Shown here in pieces: positions 11,327 to 25,500 of a DNA stretch of 64,000 nt. The stretch's first letter is position 1, and the number at the start of each line of letters is the position of its first letter. The stretch comes from Typha latifolia. Its lineage: Eukaryota; Streptophyta; Magnoliopsida; Poales; Typhaceae. Location of the stretch: the NCBI GenBank assembly GCA_019914945.1, contig CM034113.1, positions 6,614,850 to 6,678,849 on the forward strand. Direction: 5' to 3'. Under the pieces are notes generated by a model that saw nothing but the letters and a program-made list of their open reading frames with translations, made no database searches and was not told where the DNA came from. Both the position numbers and the translations under genes were made by a program.

Positions 11327-14300
11327 TCAGATACCCCTCTCAAGCATTGCTCTCACTTTAGTAGGAAGCCCGTAGAGTCTGATGAAGCCTTCAGCATCAG
11401 CCTGGTTGTAAATCATACCATTCTCAAATGAGGAGATGTCTTCCCTGTACAAGCTATAGGGGCTCGTCCGTGACGCGACAGTGACCGACCCCTTGTACAG
11501 CTTAAGAGTCACTGATCCAGTTGTGCTCTGGGTGATCTTCTCCATGAATGCATCCATGGATTGGCGGAGAGGGTCAAACCACCGCCCAGCATACACCAGT
11601 TCGGCATACTTAAGGGCTAACATGTCCTTCATCTGCATAGTCTCCCTATCAAGCGTTAACGACTCAAGTTCACGAACAGCAGTCCAGAGGATTGTGCCAC
11701 CAGGAGTCTCATAGACGCCACGAGACTTCATTCCGACAAGTCGGTTCTCCACCATATCGATGCGGCCAATTCCATACTTCCCACCAATGTCATTAAGCTC
11801 CGCAAGGAGGGATGCAGGGGAGAGCACTCTTCCATCAATGGAGACAGGTGCTCCTGCATTGATACCAATCTCTACATATCTGCAAGGAAACAAGTAATAC
11901 TGATTTGATCAAAGATGAAAACAATAGGAAGCTGCACGAAGCCATCATCTTTGACCTTGAGTCCAACCAACAACTAGCAAAATTCAATGTCTTATGATTT
12001 ATCAAGTTTGATTTATCAAGTTTCCATAAAACGATACTAGAGCTATAGGCACTACACAGATAAAAGTGAGGCATATATTACAGGAATATAATGAGCATAT
12101 TCATACCTAAGCTACATAAGAGGATTCATACTGACTGTAACACATCAGCCATGGTGTTTCCATTCAGCACTAACTGCATGATCATGCCTGATGTGCGGAA
12201 GGACAAGTTTTTAGTTTTACCAGATAAACCAGAAAAGAACTAATCTTTTCGTCTCACAAACTCTTTGGCACTAGATTCAAAAGTCTTCTCCCTAGAGCGC
12301 AAAGGTAAATGCAAAGATAACTTATAAGGAGCTCCCTACCAGGGACAGGAGGGAAACCTCTTGTGCTTGTTTCAGGTAAGGCTCACACTTTAGAACCATT
12401 AAAATTGAGGTTCCAATTCTCCAGCTTCAGGATATATCTTCCCAGATCCTGTCCCAAAGACTGTAAATTTGTTAGGGTCAGGCAAGTCCAGTCTTTAAGC
12501 AATCAAAATCCAATGTGACCCCAGTTCGACCCAGTATGAAAGGAGCTTGCTATTAGGGCAGTAAGGCCTGGCCGAAGCCCCTCCTTGATGTCGGTCCGGG
12601 AGTTGGTCCAGGTAAGACCAGTCAATGATTACCTCTATCTGTAAGTACCAGATCCTAATTATGCTTCATCAAAGTTCAAGAGCATCTTTTTGATTGACTT
12701 CCAACTACATTCTGAAACTTTCATAGGCAATTTAAAGCAAAATATGGACCAATCTTGAGACCCACAAACAAAATTCAACATTGACAAGACCACCAAGCTT
12801 CTCCCATTCACAGATGAAAGAATCTGCTAAGCACTGTAGCACTGTATGAGTTACACATGGAAGCCCTGACTGAATAATTAACCAACATACAGTTTTAGGG
12901 AGGTTAGAAGCAATATGATACCTTTCTGTAGTTCCTATGAAGTTATTTTTGCATTTTGTATAAAGAATTCATGGATCGAGAAGTTTTCAGCAATAAAACA
13001 GATTAATAAATGAAACAGAGACTAAAGCTGTACACGCTCCAATAGTACCATGCCAGTAAACTCTATGACATTATGAAAGATCATTGCAGAAGTTGACTAT
13101 GAAGAAGGCAACTAAAAAAGGACTTCTCCTTGGGTGAAGATGAAATGAGCACACTTACTTAGCTTGACTAGGTGCATCTTCCGGATCAACAGTCATCATA
13201 TACATATCCTTCTTTGGCTCATTTGCAGGGTCCTCCAAAATGTCTCCCTTTCAATATCAAAGAAAAATTTCACATTAAATAAGACTATAACCTACATCCA
13301 TGATGATATATCTGTATTTTTATGTATGACAGTTTCATCCTATAGCTTCAAATAAGAATAAAAGAGAGACAAAGGAGAATCCAATTAGGTCAACACTATT
13401 ATAAAGAGAGGAACTAGACAAATTTGAGTAGATGTCTACATATACTTCAATCTGTAGGGGGTAGATGCGGGTTTACTGATGCTTGAACTTGCAATATGTA
13501 ATTATGCACAATAACATTTCTGAACCACATTTATTGCATATTTTCTAGTTCACTGATCCTACAATTAACAGCAATATAGAAGTTCAGGTGCCAACAACTA
13601 TGGTGTTGTCCATCACTATTGTACAAAGTCTGTTGGAGTTTGCAATTGTTAAAACATGTAGACCATGAATAGTATCCTAAAATTTAAGCTCTGAAAAAGT
13701 ATCCTAAGAGAAGGAAAGAGGATACAGTAGTAAAATTAGAAAATTAAGGAACAGAAAATAAAAGCAAACATTTGAAACAAAGAAAACTATATCAACTTCA
13801 AGATTATAAAATGACCACCAAAGTCACTAAAAAGGAGCAATGGCGGAGGTACCTCATGGCTAAGGTGCCATAGATTTCGGTCTCTGCTGTAAATAGATTT
13901 CTTTGAAACAGGAACTGGAATATTGTGCTTCTTTGCATACTCAATAGCATCTTCCCGTCCTGTGATGTCCCATTCCCTCCAAGGTGCCACAACTTTGAGT
14001 TCAGGATTTAGTGCAAAAAATGTAAGTTCAAACCGGACCTGCAAAGAAGATTGACACTGATTACAACACATCCATGTCTACAGCATTTTTAGTTGCGAAA
14101 CGATTTACCTGATCATTGCCTTTTCCTGTGCATCCATGAGCAACTGCATCTGCACCAACTTCTTTGGCAACATCAACCATTGCCTGTCAGTTCCGCACAA
14201 GCACCAAAATATGCATCATTACCGAGTATAAATGTAGAAAATCATTGAAAACATTATGTGAAAAAGTATCACACTTTCCAACACCAGGACTCTGTAATTT

Positions 14301-17300
14301 AATGCATTCGTAAGCCAATCTCAGTCAAAAATACAACAAATGCCAGAAGTTAATTCACTGTATTATGTACAACTCAGTATCGATAATTTTATACATTTAA
14401 AACTCAAATAACAATTTTCAGTAGAAGTGCCTAAATGTAATCAAAGTTCATGTTAGCATATTGCTATAGAGGACAACATATAAGCCTAGAAGGTTATAAT
14501 ATCCAGTTGAAAAGTAAGAATAACAGAAGCAATCGCTAAGAGCTGTGTTCTGATTCATCTTCTACATAATTTTCTATTTGTGAATTAACTTTTTTGTATT
14601 ATCTGTTGAGGATACAGGAACAGTCAAAACTCAAAATATGATATTCTGAGGAATATGCCCATAAAGGATATGATGAAATTACACTTGTTAGTTATTAATT
14701 AATTTAGAGCTCATCATCCTTGAGTAAATAGATTCTACATGTCAATGAGCATCACCTTAGCAATAACAGGGCGAGCCATCGATGTACCAAGCAGATACTT
14801 TCTTTCATAGACTGCACCAGCTCGCAAACAAGGGAATATGTAATCTTTGACAAATTCCTCTTTCAAATCCTTTACAACAAGTTGACTTGCACCACTTGCT
14901 TTAGCTTTTCCTTCCAAGCCATTCATTTCTATGGAACCCTTCAAACAAATAGGATAGAGATCTGCTTAGTAAATGAGAGATGGACATAACAACATTATTC
15001 AATAGAAACTATCTCCTGAATCTTTTACAGCCTAAGCAGAAATTGAAAGAAAATGGACAGCTGATGACTTCCTCTTTTTAGTTTCGAGCCTGTGTACCGT
15101 TGGGCTGGACAAAGAGGGCCAGCATTCCCTTAAAACTAACATATACTATCCTATCCTATCAAAATAAGCCTACAATTATTTTTCTCAAACTCCTTGCAAA
15201 TGGGACTGAAACAGGATAGATCCTCGCAAGACCACCAAGCTTTCAATTCAATCACCAGTTGCAGCATAACTTTTTCTCAAAAGCACATAATTCAAAGAGT
15301 TATACTGAGCTAGATAATTTTGAGAATGTATGCTCTTTAAGAAGAGACAAAACAAGTGGAAGTTTCTTCATTTATAAAACAATTAGCATGGGTGTCCCAA
15401 AAGTATAGAACAATTATACCATGATAGACATATTACTTCAGTTCAGAAAGAAAAAGGTAAGAGATATATGGTTATGCAGTATTATTGGTAATATTCTGCA
15501 TACAAACAGAAAGATTTGATTAGTGACTTTAGTCTATGTGCATGCAAAGTCTCTGCAAGTAAATGGTAAGCTCACAAAAAGAATCCATGCCTCAAAATCC
15601 AAATACATAAATGCCTAAAAGGAAGTGGAGAGCCAATATGAACAAATGATTTATCATGTGAAGCCGTGAAGTACTAGGAATCATGAAACAGAGAGAAAGT
15701 TGAAGTGGCAAAGCTGCAAATAAGTTCTTCTGCTTAACATATTGAAGAAGTCTGAATATGTCCATCTAACAACAAGGGTCAACAGAGTATGATTTCTCAA
15801 CTACACATGCACGCAAAGTTGCAGCTGGTGACAAGGCAGAAATTTGAAACCTATATCCTTGACAGTCAACAACATTCATACCCATAGCAATGCAAATAAG
15901 AACCAACAATGAGCAAATGATTTATCACTAAGAAGCTGAAGGATATCATACATTGGTGGATCATAGGAACAATGTGTGAAGCCACATGCTAGTAGACAAC
16001 TGTTGTTTAACATTCCCATACATTCTGACAGCCATATAATATGCAATAGTCAATAGACCAATAGATACACATTACTACAAGATGAAAAAACAACATCTAG
16101 AAAATAGGTTTGCCTCGACTATTATCAATATCAATGTAAAATCATGTATCATTTCTAGTCAACTAACTGCAGTATATAAAAATTTACATTTGATAACATA
16201 CTTGACCGACATCAGCAGTGAAGCACACAACTTCACATCCATAGTTCTCCCTGCAAACCAAGAATGACATAAGATAGGCATTTGATATATGAAGTTATAT
16301 AAACTTATTTGATAAACTTATTTCAGACCGATGAAACTTCAATTTTACTTTCTATAAGTAAATTAAAACTGGAAAATATGAAGAAAAGCAAGCAACAATC
16401 CCTTTCTACTGATTCCCAAAGGAAAATTAGCTAAGACCTACTTATAGTTCAGAAGATTATCGACATTAAGCAAGGGAATAACTTACCCTTGGTTCCTGAA
16501 GCAACTTACCTAAGCCATGGGACAATTACTGACGTGTCCAAGCCACCACTATAAGCTAAAACGACTTTTTTCAACTTTCCACGCAGACCAGTCTTATCGT
16601 GACTACCAAGAGTGTCAGTCTTTCCCGAAAAAACATCACTCTCCTTTTTAGCATCCAATATACTCTGAATAGCTGCACTTAACAACCCAGTACTTTAGAA
16701 CATTAACACAAAGTAGCTGAAGAGACTAGCCTATAAGAAACCAACAAACTTCTTAGCTATTTCATGGCATTTGATGAATAGCAGTTGCCATAAACCCAAA
16801 GCAGGTCTCAAGAATTTTTTTTCTAAATTAATTTCTCTAAACTACCTGTATATTATATAAAGTATAAACTAAATGACATTTATATAATTAATGAAATGTC
16901 ATATCAAGTTCAATCAAACACAAGAATTAAAGAAAAGCCACAAAAGATAAAAGTAAAATAATTCTGTGTATCAAAAAGCATGCCAATGAGAAGGAAACCT
17001 CCATAGCAGCCACTCTTGTATAACAGTTACCATGTTAATGATTAAATTATGTTAGCCAAAAATGCACTTTGTAATCCACATATCGTTCCAAATCACATCC
17101 ATCCCCTTCGAGATTTCTGTTTCCTTTACTAGACAAATTGATCATCATGCTCGAAAACAAATTTTTGAGAAAAAAGAGAGATGGATTATAACAAGCTATT
17201 CCAGATATATCTAGCACTTTCTTGTAGAGTTTCAAGGATATTTTGCAAGAAATTCATGCCACACTATTAAAACTTAAGCCAAGAACCACCAAATATTTTA

Positions 17301-18343
17301 TTTGCATTTAGTTGAAAAACGGTAAATATAAGGGCAATAATGCTTGAGAGACAAGGAAATCTCACTACTTCCAAATTCCAATACCTTGACTCTTAGGCGC
17401 ATTAGTATGTTTTAGACTGTAGTTGATGATCAGTCTGCCACTGAACTCACTTGATCTTGCTCCCACCTAATAAGATTAAGGCAATCAGACCTGCATGCAG
17501 ACTGTAAGACATATAATACAAATTTGATTGCTTTGGTACCTCCTGGCAGCAGAGAGATTTCTTTCGGTAAGACGCATTGGTTCTGTTTTGGAGAAGCCCT
17601 TCAAGAACGGAACAATTTGGTAAGTAAGACTTCCTAAGCAATAACTATACAACTTCATGTGTACATAGTACGTGGATTAAATAGTTCCATTCTAGATTCA
17701 TTGGATCAAGTCAAACATGTGGCAATTGACCTTTAATCTTTGGTATCAAACCCCAACATTACATTTTTACACACATTTTATGCCCATTGCAAATACTAAA
17801 ATCCAGTTGGCTTATGGATAGTAAACTGAGGGTTATTCCACCTGTCCTACTAGACATGGAATTATGTTTATTAGAACCAATCACTATTGGTTGCCGTCTT
17901 TCCAAAGGAGAGACCTGTTAAAATAAATCTAAACATCTTTATGTAAAGTGCCAGATGGCATACAATCCTGTTAATAGAAACGAATAACTCAACCGCGCCA
18001 TTTAGAACAATGCACACGGGGGCATCGAAAATAGTTCATAGATTTAAACCAAGTAGCAAAATAATCGCATAGCTTCAAATTTTCTATCAAAGTATGCAGT
18101 TTAAAAACCCCACTATCGTAACAGAATTAGTGTATAAATTCAAGAAAAGCAAGGACCTTGCACATTGACCATCAAGAGGAAGACCCTATTTTTCTTAATA
18201 AAAAAAGAGAATCCAGATCCACAGAAACAGGAACCAACCATTGAAAGGAAAAAAAAAAAAAAAAGAAGCATTTGCTTCGGATTACCATTTGTCTTGGATC
18301 CACAGAGGGATAACTTAGAGTAAGAAGACGGCGAAACTGCCAT
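11327..18343 (-). CDS. ASS: Argininosuccinate synthase, chloroplast-targeted, nine exons
   Basis: It joins citrulline and aspartate with ATP to form argininosuccinate (EC 6.3.4.5), the penultimate step of arginine synthesis, in plastids. Exons (minus, in order): 18343-18286, 17633-17540, 16677-16510, 16250-16202, 14938-14756, 14183-14109, 14038-13853, 13247-13159 and 11879-11327. They give 484 residues with all junction phases consistent. Residues 1 to about 75 (start [15 protein letters not shown], Ser/Lys-rich) look like a transit peptide. The ATP-pyrophosphatase P-loop AYSGGLDTS is at 92-100, GCTGKGNDQ at about 201-209, and [17 protein letters not shown] in the last exon. The length matches plant enzymes (about 490). 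The transit peptide spans two exons; an open frame starting MLRKSYLP over exon 2 is a different frame and is not used. The gene is convergent with the NT-C2 gene. Long introns (1.28 kb and 1.26 kb) carry no recognised gene. Confidence 0.95.
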
Positions 18344-18382
18344 TACAAGTATCGGAGAGGTTGTTCGAGATCGATATTAATC

Positions 18383-18517
18383 TTAGGGTTTCGACCACGA
18401 ACCCCTCGGAGCTTAGAATGTCGACAGTTCTTATACAGAGGTTTTTAGGGTTTTGTGCATAGTTGGCATTAAGGTCAGGTGCACGTTTGGCAGGAACGCA
18501 AGCGCCGCCGACACGTG
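18383..18517 (-). promoter_or_regulatory. Telo-boxes and G-box upstream of argininosuccinate synthase
   Basis: Two telo-boxes (AAACCCTAA on the gene strand) lie at 18383-18391 and 18445-18453, 40 and 102 bases before the ATG. A CACGTG G-box is at 18512-18517. Telo-boxes are common near starts of growth- and translation-linked plant genes, and G-boxes bind bZIP/bHLH factors. Regulation by them here is inferred. Confidence 0.55.
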
Positions 18518-18649
18518 AAGGTCGCGCTCCTTCCTTGGTCAAAAGACTCGAATGCCTAAAAATTGCAATAGTGGAGCGCAGAATGAAAGATATCGGGGGT
18601 AAAATAGTCATTCTATATTATGAGACGTTTACGGCGGGGGGATTCCTAA

Positions 18650-19100
18650 ATTGGAGTTTTTGAAAGTAATAAATATTTTATATTCTATATTTCATCAACT
18701 AAGTTTTAGAGCATCTGTAATACTTGCTCCAAATATTTGCTCCAAATATGGAGCAAAAACCGGTGCACTCCAATGCACCGGGCTTCATATATATTATAAT
18801 AATAATATAATATATATTATTATATTAGCTATTTTAAATTGCTTAATAGATTATCTTAGTATTATTATTTTTTATTAAAAAACATATAGTTAAAAAACTC
18901 TCATCGAGATCTTTAAAATAAAATTAATATTCAATAATTTTAGAAATAATTTTAAATTACTAATTTTTTAATAAAACGCATCGAAAATACTCACGGCGAC
19001 CCTTATTTTGTGAATTAATTACTGAAAAAAAAACCCAAAGTGAGTCGATGCTTGACATGATTTAATGAAAAATATGTGTTGGAACAAAATTAGTAAAAAG
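18650..19100. repeat. Degenerate GAGCATCT-type repeat and AT-rich spacer
   Basis: At 18708-18785 the sequence has GAGCATCTGTAATACTTGCT followed by TGCTCCAAATATTTGCTCC and a near-palindromic GGTGCACTCCAATGCACC. This resembles the GAGCATCTCCAA-type ends seen on many plant MITEs, followed by very AT-rich DNA rich in TA palindromes (18787-18825). Both ends of an element could not be defined, so the class is uncertain. Confidence 0.4.
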
Positions 19101-19550
19101 ATAGGGTACAAACATCAATAAACATATAAAGGGGAGTGAAATGACAGTATCCCTGTTCTTGCCAAAGAGAGAAAATCCATGTCATTGCCACATATATTAT
19201 TTAACCAGAAAAGGCATGATGCAACAGCAGTCTAAAACTTCCAGCAGCAGACCAAGCAACCTTCTATAACTTCAACTACAAAGATTCATGCCATTAATAC
19301 CACCATTGCTAATTTAGATGGCTTTGAAGGTACTTGGCCCTTGAATCATCAATAAGAGGAGGAAATAAGATTAAGACCACCATTCTTTTATTAATTTCAC
19401 AAAGATCACAAATCTCACTACAAGCTACTATCGACGACCGAAAAGATGGAAACTACTGCATAAATTGATCCAAGAGGGCCAAAATGCCCGTTCTTGATAT
19501 AGTTGCTGATGCATAGGTTACAACAATCTCTTTGAACTTTATTCTTCAAA

Positions 19551-22500
19551 TCAAGAGCTGCCATTCTGCATGCCGGTGCCGGGCATGTGAAACCATGCAA
19601 GCCCTGGCTGACTGCACTGCCTCGATTCAGGGATTGGAATTATAGGTCCCAGAAAAATGCGCCATAGGTCGAGAATAATGGTAACAAGCATTGCAGCACC
19701 GAGCGCATCAACAGCTACTCTGGGAAGGTCCCATGGATCCCCATCCTTTTCATCTAATCTGAATGTTTTTCAAAGATAGAAAAATAGTTAAGACTTTATG
19801 AAAACCATATGACTACTAGGACAACAGAAAAAATATACCAATAAAAAATGTTCAAAAATGGTCCATCGTTGACAAAAAGGAAAGAAAATAACTTGGGATT
19901 TCTGTAGAAGTTGATGGAATAAGCTAAGAGAACAGTTCCCATAAGCATTGAGTAATACTCCTTTTGCAAATGATGTCAATGAAAGGAGTGGCGAATGAAT
20001 GAGCTGGAATAATGGCCATATGGCTCAGTCCTCCTAAAAAGCAATCACTGACAGCAAGAACTGCCCCATTTAGGAGATATTTAGAGAACATTTGGATCTG
20101 GTTCACCTTTCTGTCATGTAAAGGAAAAAAATAATGCAAAAATCCCCTCTAGCTACTTATTTTCAGCAAGTTTTCAGGAAAGACTTTATTACAATATAGT
20201 AGATACTTGACATCCTACAGATCCCAGATAAAGAGATCAGCATGACACCCAACATTTAGACTCCCCTCGACAGATAACTTCTTTGTTAATATACTTTCAT
20301 GCCTGTGTTCTCCTATACAATCGGACAAGCTAAGCAGCAGCCAAACAGGCCCTCTTTATATGAGCTGTGATTGGATGAAGCTAAGTCTTAAGCAAGCTAT
20401 CAAGAAGTCTGCTGGCCTTCTTGGCTTTATCTGGATTAATTATAGAATAACACTGAGAAAGAGTACAAAACTTAATCACACAGTTCACCTTTGATTCTCT
20501 GCAAAGTGCCATTGTAGCAACCTAAGGTACACTTATGGGCCCACCACACTATTTCTAGCCTCAGAACAACATAAAACCTAGCATATTCAACGAACTCTAA
20601 GATCAGATAATGGGTTAAAATTACTTTCATGTTACTCATAACAGTACATTTGCCGAGATGATCCAATTCTATGAGGCAGAAAGCCAGAAAACTTGCATAG
20701 CAGACCATTCCTTCTGGTCCTACATTTGATGAAATCCAGACTGCCTCAATGACAGAAAGAAATTATATCAGCAGTCGGTAAAACGATAACATAAAGCATT
20801 CGGCATTTAGGCGACCAAGGAATCCCTAGATTAACACAAAGATCTTATATCCATTCTCAAATGCCTACTAGGACAGATGCTGCAGCATTTCTAAAGCAAA
20901 ATAAAGACAACAAGAAATACGGGAAATGAATCAATAACACATGAATAGAGAATAATTACCAGAATCAATTTAAGTAATTTCATAAACAAAAATGTATGTA
21001 CAAACAGAAATTTACCTTAAAAACATGGGAAAGCTGACAAGGAAATATATTGCATAGAACAATGATCCTACTTTGTACATTGAGGTGCGATCAACAAACT
21101 CGTAATATGGAAACTGCAAGAACCCATGATATCCATCAGATGCTAAAATGGGTAGCTATAATTATTTCAAAATCAAGCAGAAGGAAATTGTCATGAAATT
21201 GGAAATAGATTAACCTCCTAGCAGGGTGTTGAACTCCATGAATATAAGACGCATCTATTCAATAAAATTAAGGAATGCATACAGCTGGTATACGTTGCTT
21301 ATCGAACGTAGCAAGTACATCCAGTAAATTAAAGATACAGAATTCATTAACTTAAGAATAAGACAAAAACCAGACTTTTATATATTCACTTATATAGAGA
21401 ATTCCTTTAGCATATACTAGGGGTGTAAACGAGCTGAGCCTGAGCGAGCTAGCTGCTGCTCAGGCTCGGCTCGAAATTAATTTCGAGCCTCTTTATTGGG
21501 CTCAGGCTCGGCTCGTCTTAGCCCGAGCCGAGCCTAAAATAAGCCTATTATCAAGCCTCATTCAAGCCGAGCTAGCTCGAGCTGGACCGAACCAATTCGA
21601 GCCCAAGTCGAGCCTCATTCATGCTTTCTTCTCCATGGACCGATGGAGGACGATAGAGGATACCTCTTGCCGGCCGATGGAGGAGGACGACGGGGCGGCG
21701 GCGGCGGCTTGGAGAAGGAAGGCGAGGCGAAGCTTAGAGGACGAGGCGGCACCGTGGGTCCGTGACAGCTTGACAAGGCGGCACCGCGGCAGCTCGAGAA
21801 GACTTCTAGCATGGGTGTCGAAGTTCCGAACTACCGACTGCCGAAAGAGGAGGAGGCGGTTTGACGTCTTGGCGAAGGAGGAGGAGGAGGAAGAGGCGGC
21901 GACAGCTCGAGGGGACGAGCACGGGTCGACACTACCTAAGGAGTAGGAGGCGGGGAGGGGATGTGGGACTGGGATATTAGATTTGGGGATTAGGGTTTTA
22001 TAACTTGAGTTTTATACCGAGTCTATCGAGTCGAGTCTGAGCGAGCCGGCTCCAGCTCAGGCTCGGCTTGATATTGATTTCGAGCCTCTTTCAGCGGCTC
22101 GGCTCGGGCTTGGCTCAGTTCTGACCGAGCCGAGCCGAACTCAAGCTTCAACCGAGCCGAGCCGAGCCTGAGCCGCTCGTCAAGCTTGACACCCTTAGCA
22201 GATACTATGTGATAACTGAGTTGTACATGATGGCCACCTTAAAAGACATGTATGGTTCTGTTCAAGAACAATTTGAACAACTAACTGGAAAGAAACTCAA
22301 ACTCCCAAAAATATTATAAAGTGAGCAATATCTAGATCTACACTTTGGTTTAGATTCTTTACAAGATTCAACCAGTCCTTTTCTTTTCCTCTATACCTCT
22401 ATATAACAGTTAAACTGCACAAGTTCAGCAATATCTGAGCAAATTGTGTTTAGGAATTAGTGAGAGATAATACGTCCATATAAGACGGAGTAAAAGAGAT

Positions 22501-25500
22501 ATAGTGAAAATTGGGTAACCTCAATTAAATCAAAGGTTAGTAGTATCTGCTAGTTTTAACAATCTTAATCCAATTTTCGTAAGTTTTGAAGCACTTTTGG
22601 TTACAGAGAAGCCTGCAAGTTTAATCAGCATACTAAAATTTGATGTACTTTAAGCAGTCTAGGTGTAAGCTGAACTGCAGTTCAACTAGAACATTTTAAG
22701 TTCTTGTCTAAAACTAAAAACCTTAATCGGAAAGATTCTATTGCTAACAAAGTCTATAAAAATTTTAGTTGCTGACAGTTTCAAAGGTATGTTTTCCATT
22801 GATATAACATACTCACATTAGTTCATGTAATACATGTACATTCAATAACTACATATGAAATTAAGTTGTCATATTCTATCTACTAGGTTAAAACTTGAAT
22901 TTCAAGGATGTTCCTTAGTAAAATTTACCATGAAGTGTGGCCAACTTACTGTTCAATTTATCATACTGTATGATATGTCAATGTCTTCTCTTACTAATTA
23001 CTCCAATAGTTTTGACTAAAACCATGTTTACTTTTCAAAAAAGGGTTCCAGTATTTAAATGAAAGGGGATAAACTGCCACATACATTTGCAATAGCTAAG
23101 GTCTCCAAGTATGCTATAAAATATGAAAGGGCCAGAATCCAAGCAGCTTCAGTGACCAATCGCACAGATTGTGGTAAGTGAGCAATGGAGTGACGCAACC
23201 TACGTAGTGTCATATTTGACCCAACATGGTAAAATTGGAAGCAAACATGAGTCATAAGGAATGTGGTATGAGGTACCTGTAGTACAGTAAAAAAAAGGTT
23301 ACACCATGTTAGAGCATATAACAATCACATAGCTGTTTTAAAACAAGGAAAAAATAGCTACAATGCAAGGATGATTATGAGAATGTGTATAACATTAAGA
23401 GACAATGACACAGTTAACATTATATTAGAATTAATGATATTTGCATAGCAAAAGTTGTTAGTGATAGAGAGATCCAAAACAAATGACAATATTTGCCCAT
23501 AAAGAACTGTTCAATACTCCAATTTCCTATGAGATTTGATAGTGCACATGATAAAAACAACTCGGCATTTATAAAGTATTTTTTATTATGGTGCTAAAAA
23601 ATTGTTCTTTGTTAATTTCACTAGCATCTACCACCATATTCGAGGTATGATATAATTGGACCAGCTAGAAAAATGATAAAACTACCGTTCAAATAGCTGA
23701 AGAAAATTGTATATACAAAAATATGCTATTAAACCAATTGCATATACCCAAGAAAGAGTGGAAGACATAATAGAATACCGTTTTATATCAATTAGTGACT
23801 AGCTGATACTGTTGATCAGAAATCACCAACAATCACAGCAAAGTTTTGGTACTTGGCAAAGTTAAAATTTTAAAATAATACCATAACCATGTTACATATA
23901 CACCTAGGTGAAGGTAAAATGAATATAAGGAGATGCATAACTCCAGGCCCATGCTAAGAACTCACCACATATTCATCTACCAATTACCATAGAGCTAATA
24001 CTAATACGGTAATACTAGCAGTCTGCTTATTCTGCTTGCCTGCTTGGGACTATCAGAGAGACAAGACATTATTTTTGCCGAAATAAAGCTAGTAACCAAC
24101 TGCCTTACTAAACAATAAGCCTCACTACCAGGTCAGCCTACATGTTGCAAAAAGCCAGATGCATAATAAAGGGAGGTTCCTGAAAGTAACAAGATATGCA
24201 CTAAGGCCTAAAATATTCATACGATCATTCTTTTAGTTCAGCACATGAAATAGTGATTATTAAGTTTAAACCCATCAGTTCAATAAGTTGATCCAATTAT
24301 AATGCACCTGTTTGCATCGTACCGACAGACATGTATGAAGCTAAAAAAATTGCATCTGACAGAGTAGCAGTAGCCATCAAGGATCATATGCATCCACAAA
24401 AAGCAGTATTCACATTTTCATATTAATATCTTCACAGGAATCTTCAACTCTATATGCATCAACATTCAGATCTATAATTTTGCTCACAAATTTCTAGGCA
24501 AGTTGTGTTTATGCTGTTCCCAAATCAATCACAGTTCAGCCAAATCTCAATCATGAAATAAAGATGTGTTTATGCTGTTTCCAAATCAATCACAATTCAA
24601 TCAAATCTCAATAATGGAAGGAATAAGGCTCAGGGTAATGTAAATTCAGAGCCATAGATCTGGCAAAGATAAATGGATGAACTATCAAAGATTAGAGGCT
24701 TATTAAGATCCTAGGATTTGTGTCAAAGGCTTATTAAGATCACCTTACAAGAACTGATTAGAAGATAAACATCAAATTAAGTAGTCTAAGCAAACAGTTT
24801 TCCAGGAAACAAGTGGTAAAGGATAAGATTAACTCAAATTTATCAAGTAACAATAATTCGTAATGGTTATATTAGTCCGTAGTCACAAGGTACCTTATTT
24901 TTCTCTGTTTAGAAAATAGTCAAATTACAACTACTGAATTACATGAATAGACACCCCTTTTCTTTCCCTTTTTCCCTTGAACAAGCATTACACTGTGAAA
25001 ACCAATCATTCTTAAATTTTAAAATTTAAACAAGAAAGAAGGAACGTTAATCAGAATCAGAGTATCAGTATACTATAGACATTTGGTGCCTTACATTATT
25101 CATCCTCCATGATGGAAAAGTGTACGATGCTCCAAGTACCGTGAAAAAGTAATGAGTCCAGAAGTAGTTTCCCACATAACTAAAAATAATAATCCAGAGA
25201 TTTGCCTGCAACAAGCTAGTGTCAGCAATTCATGTAAAATGATGAAAAGACAAAGCTTTAATAATAATAAGGATGTGGCTTAGCAATCCACATTTTGTGA
25301 AAACTGGAAACCACCTTAATAAGTTTGTGTAGCCAAACTTTCTTGATTATCTATCTATATGTGGGTGTGTTCATGTGAGCAAGAATTTAAGTTTCCACTC
25401 TTATGAGGTCAGTCTGCAGGAGCTCCAGATCACCGTGCTAACAACATTCAATGTAGCTGCTGGTCCCGCAGCATTTCAAGTGACGCACCAAAAAGACTAT

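Noticed and set aside
17447..17641. Open frame MLRKSYLP... on the minus strand as a separate small gene or as ASS coding frame
   Set aside because: Splice phases from exon 1 and into exon 3 force a different frame through 17633-17540, giving a continuous transit peptide into AAIQSILDA.
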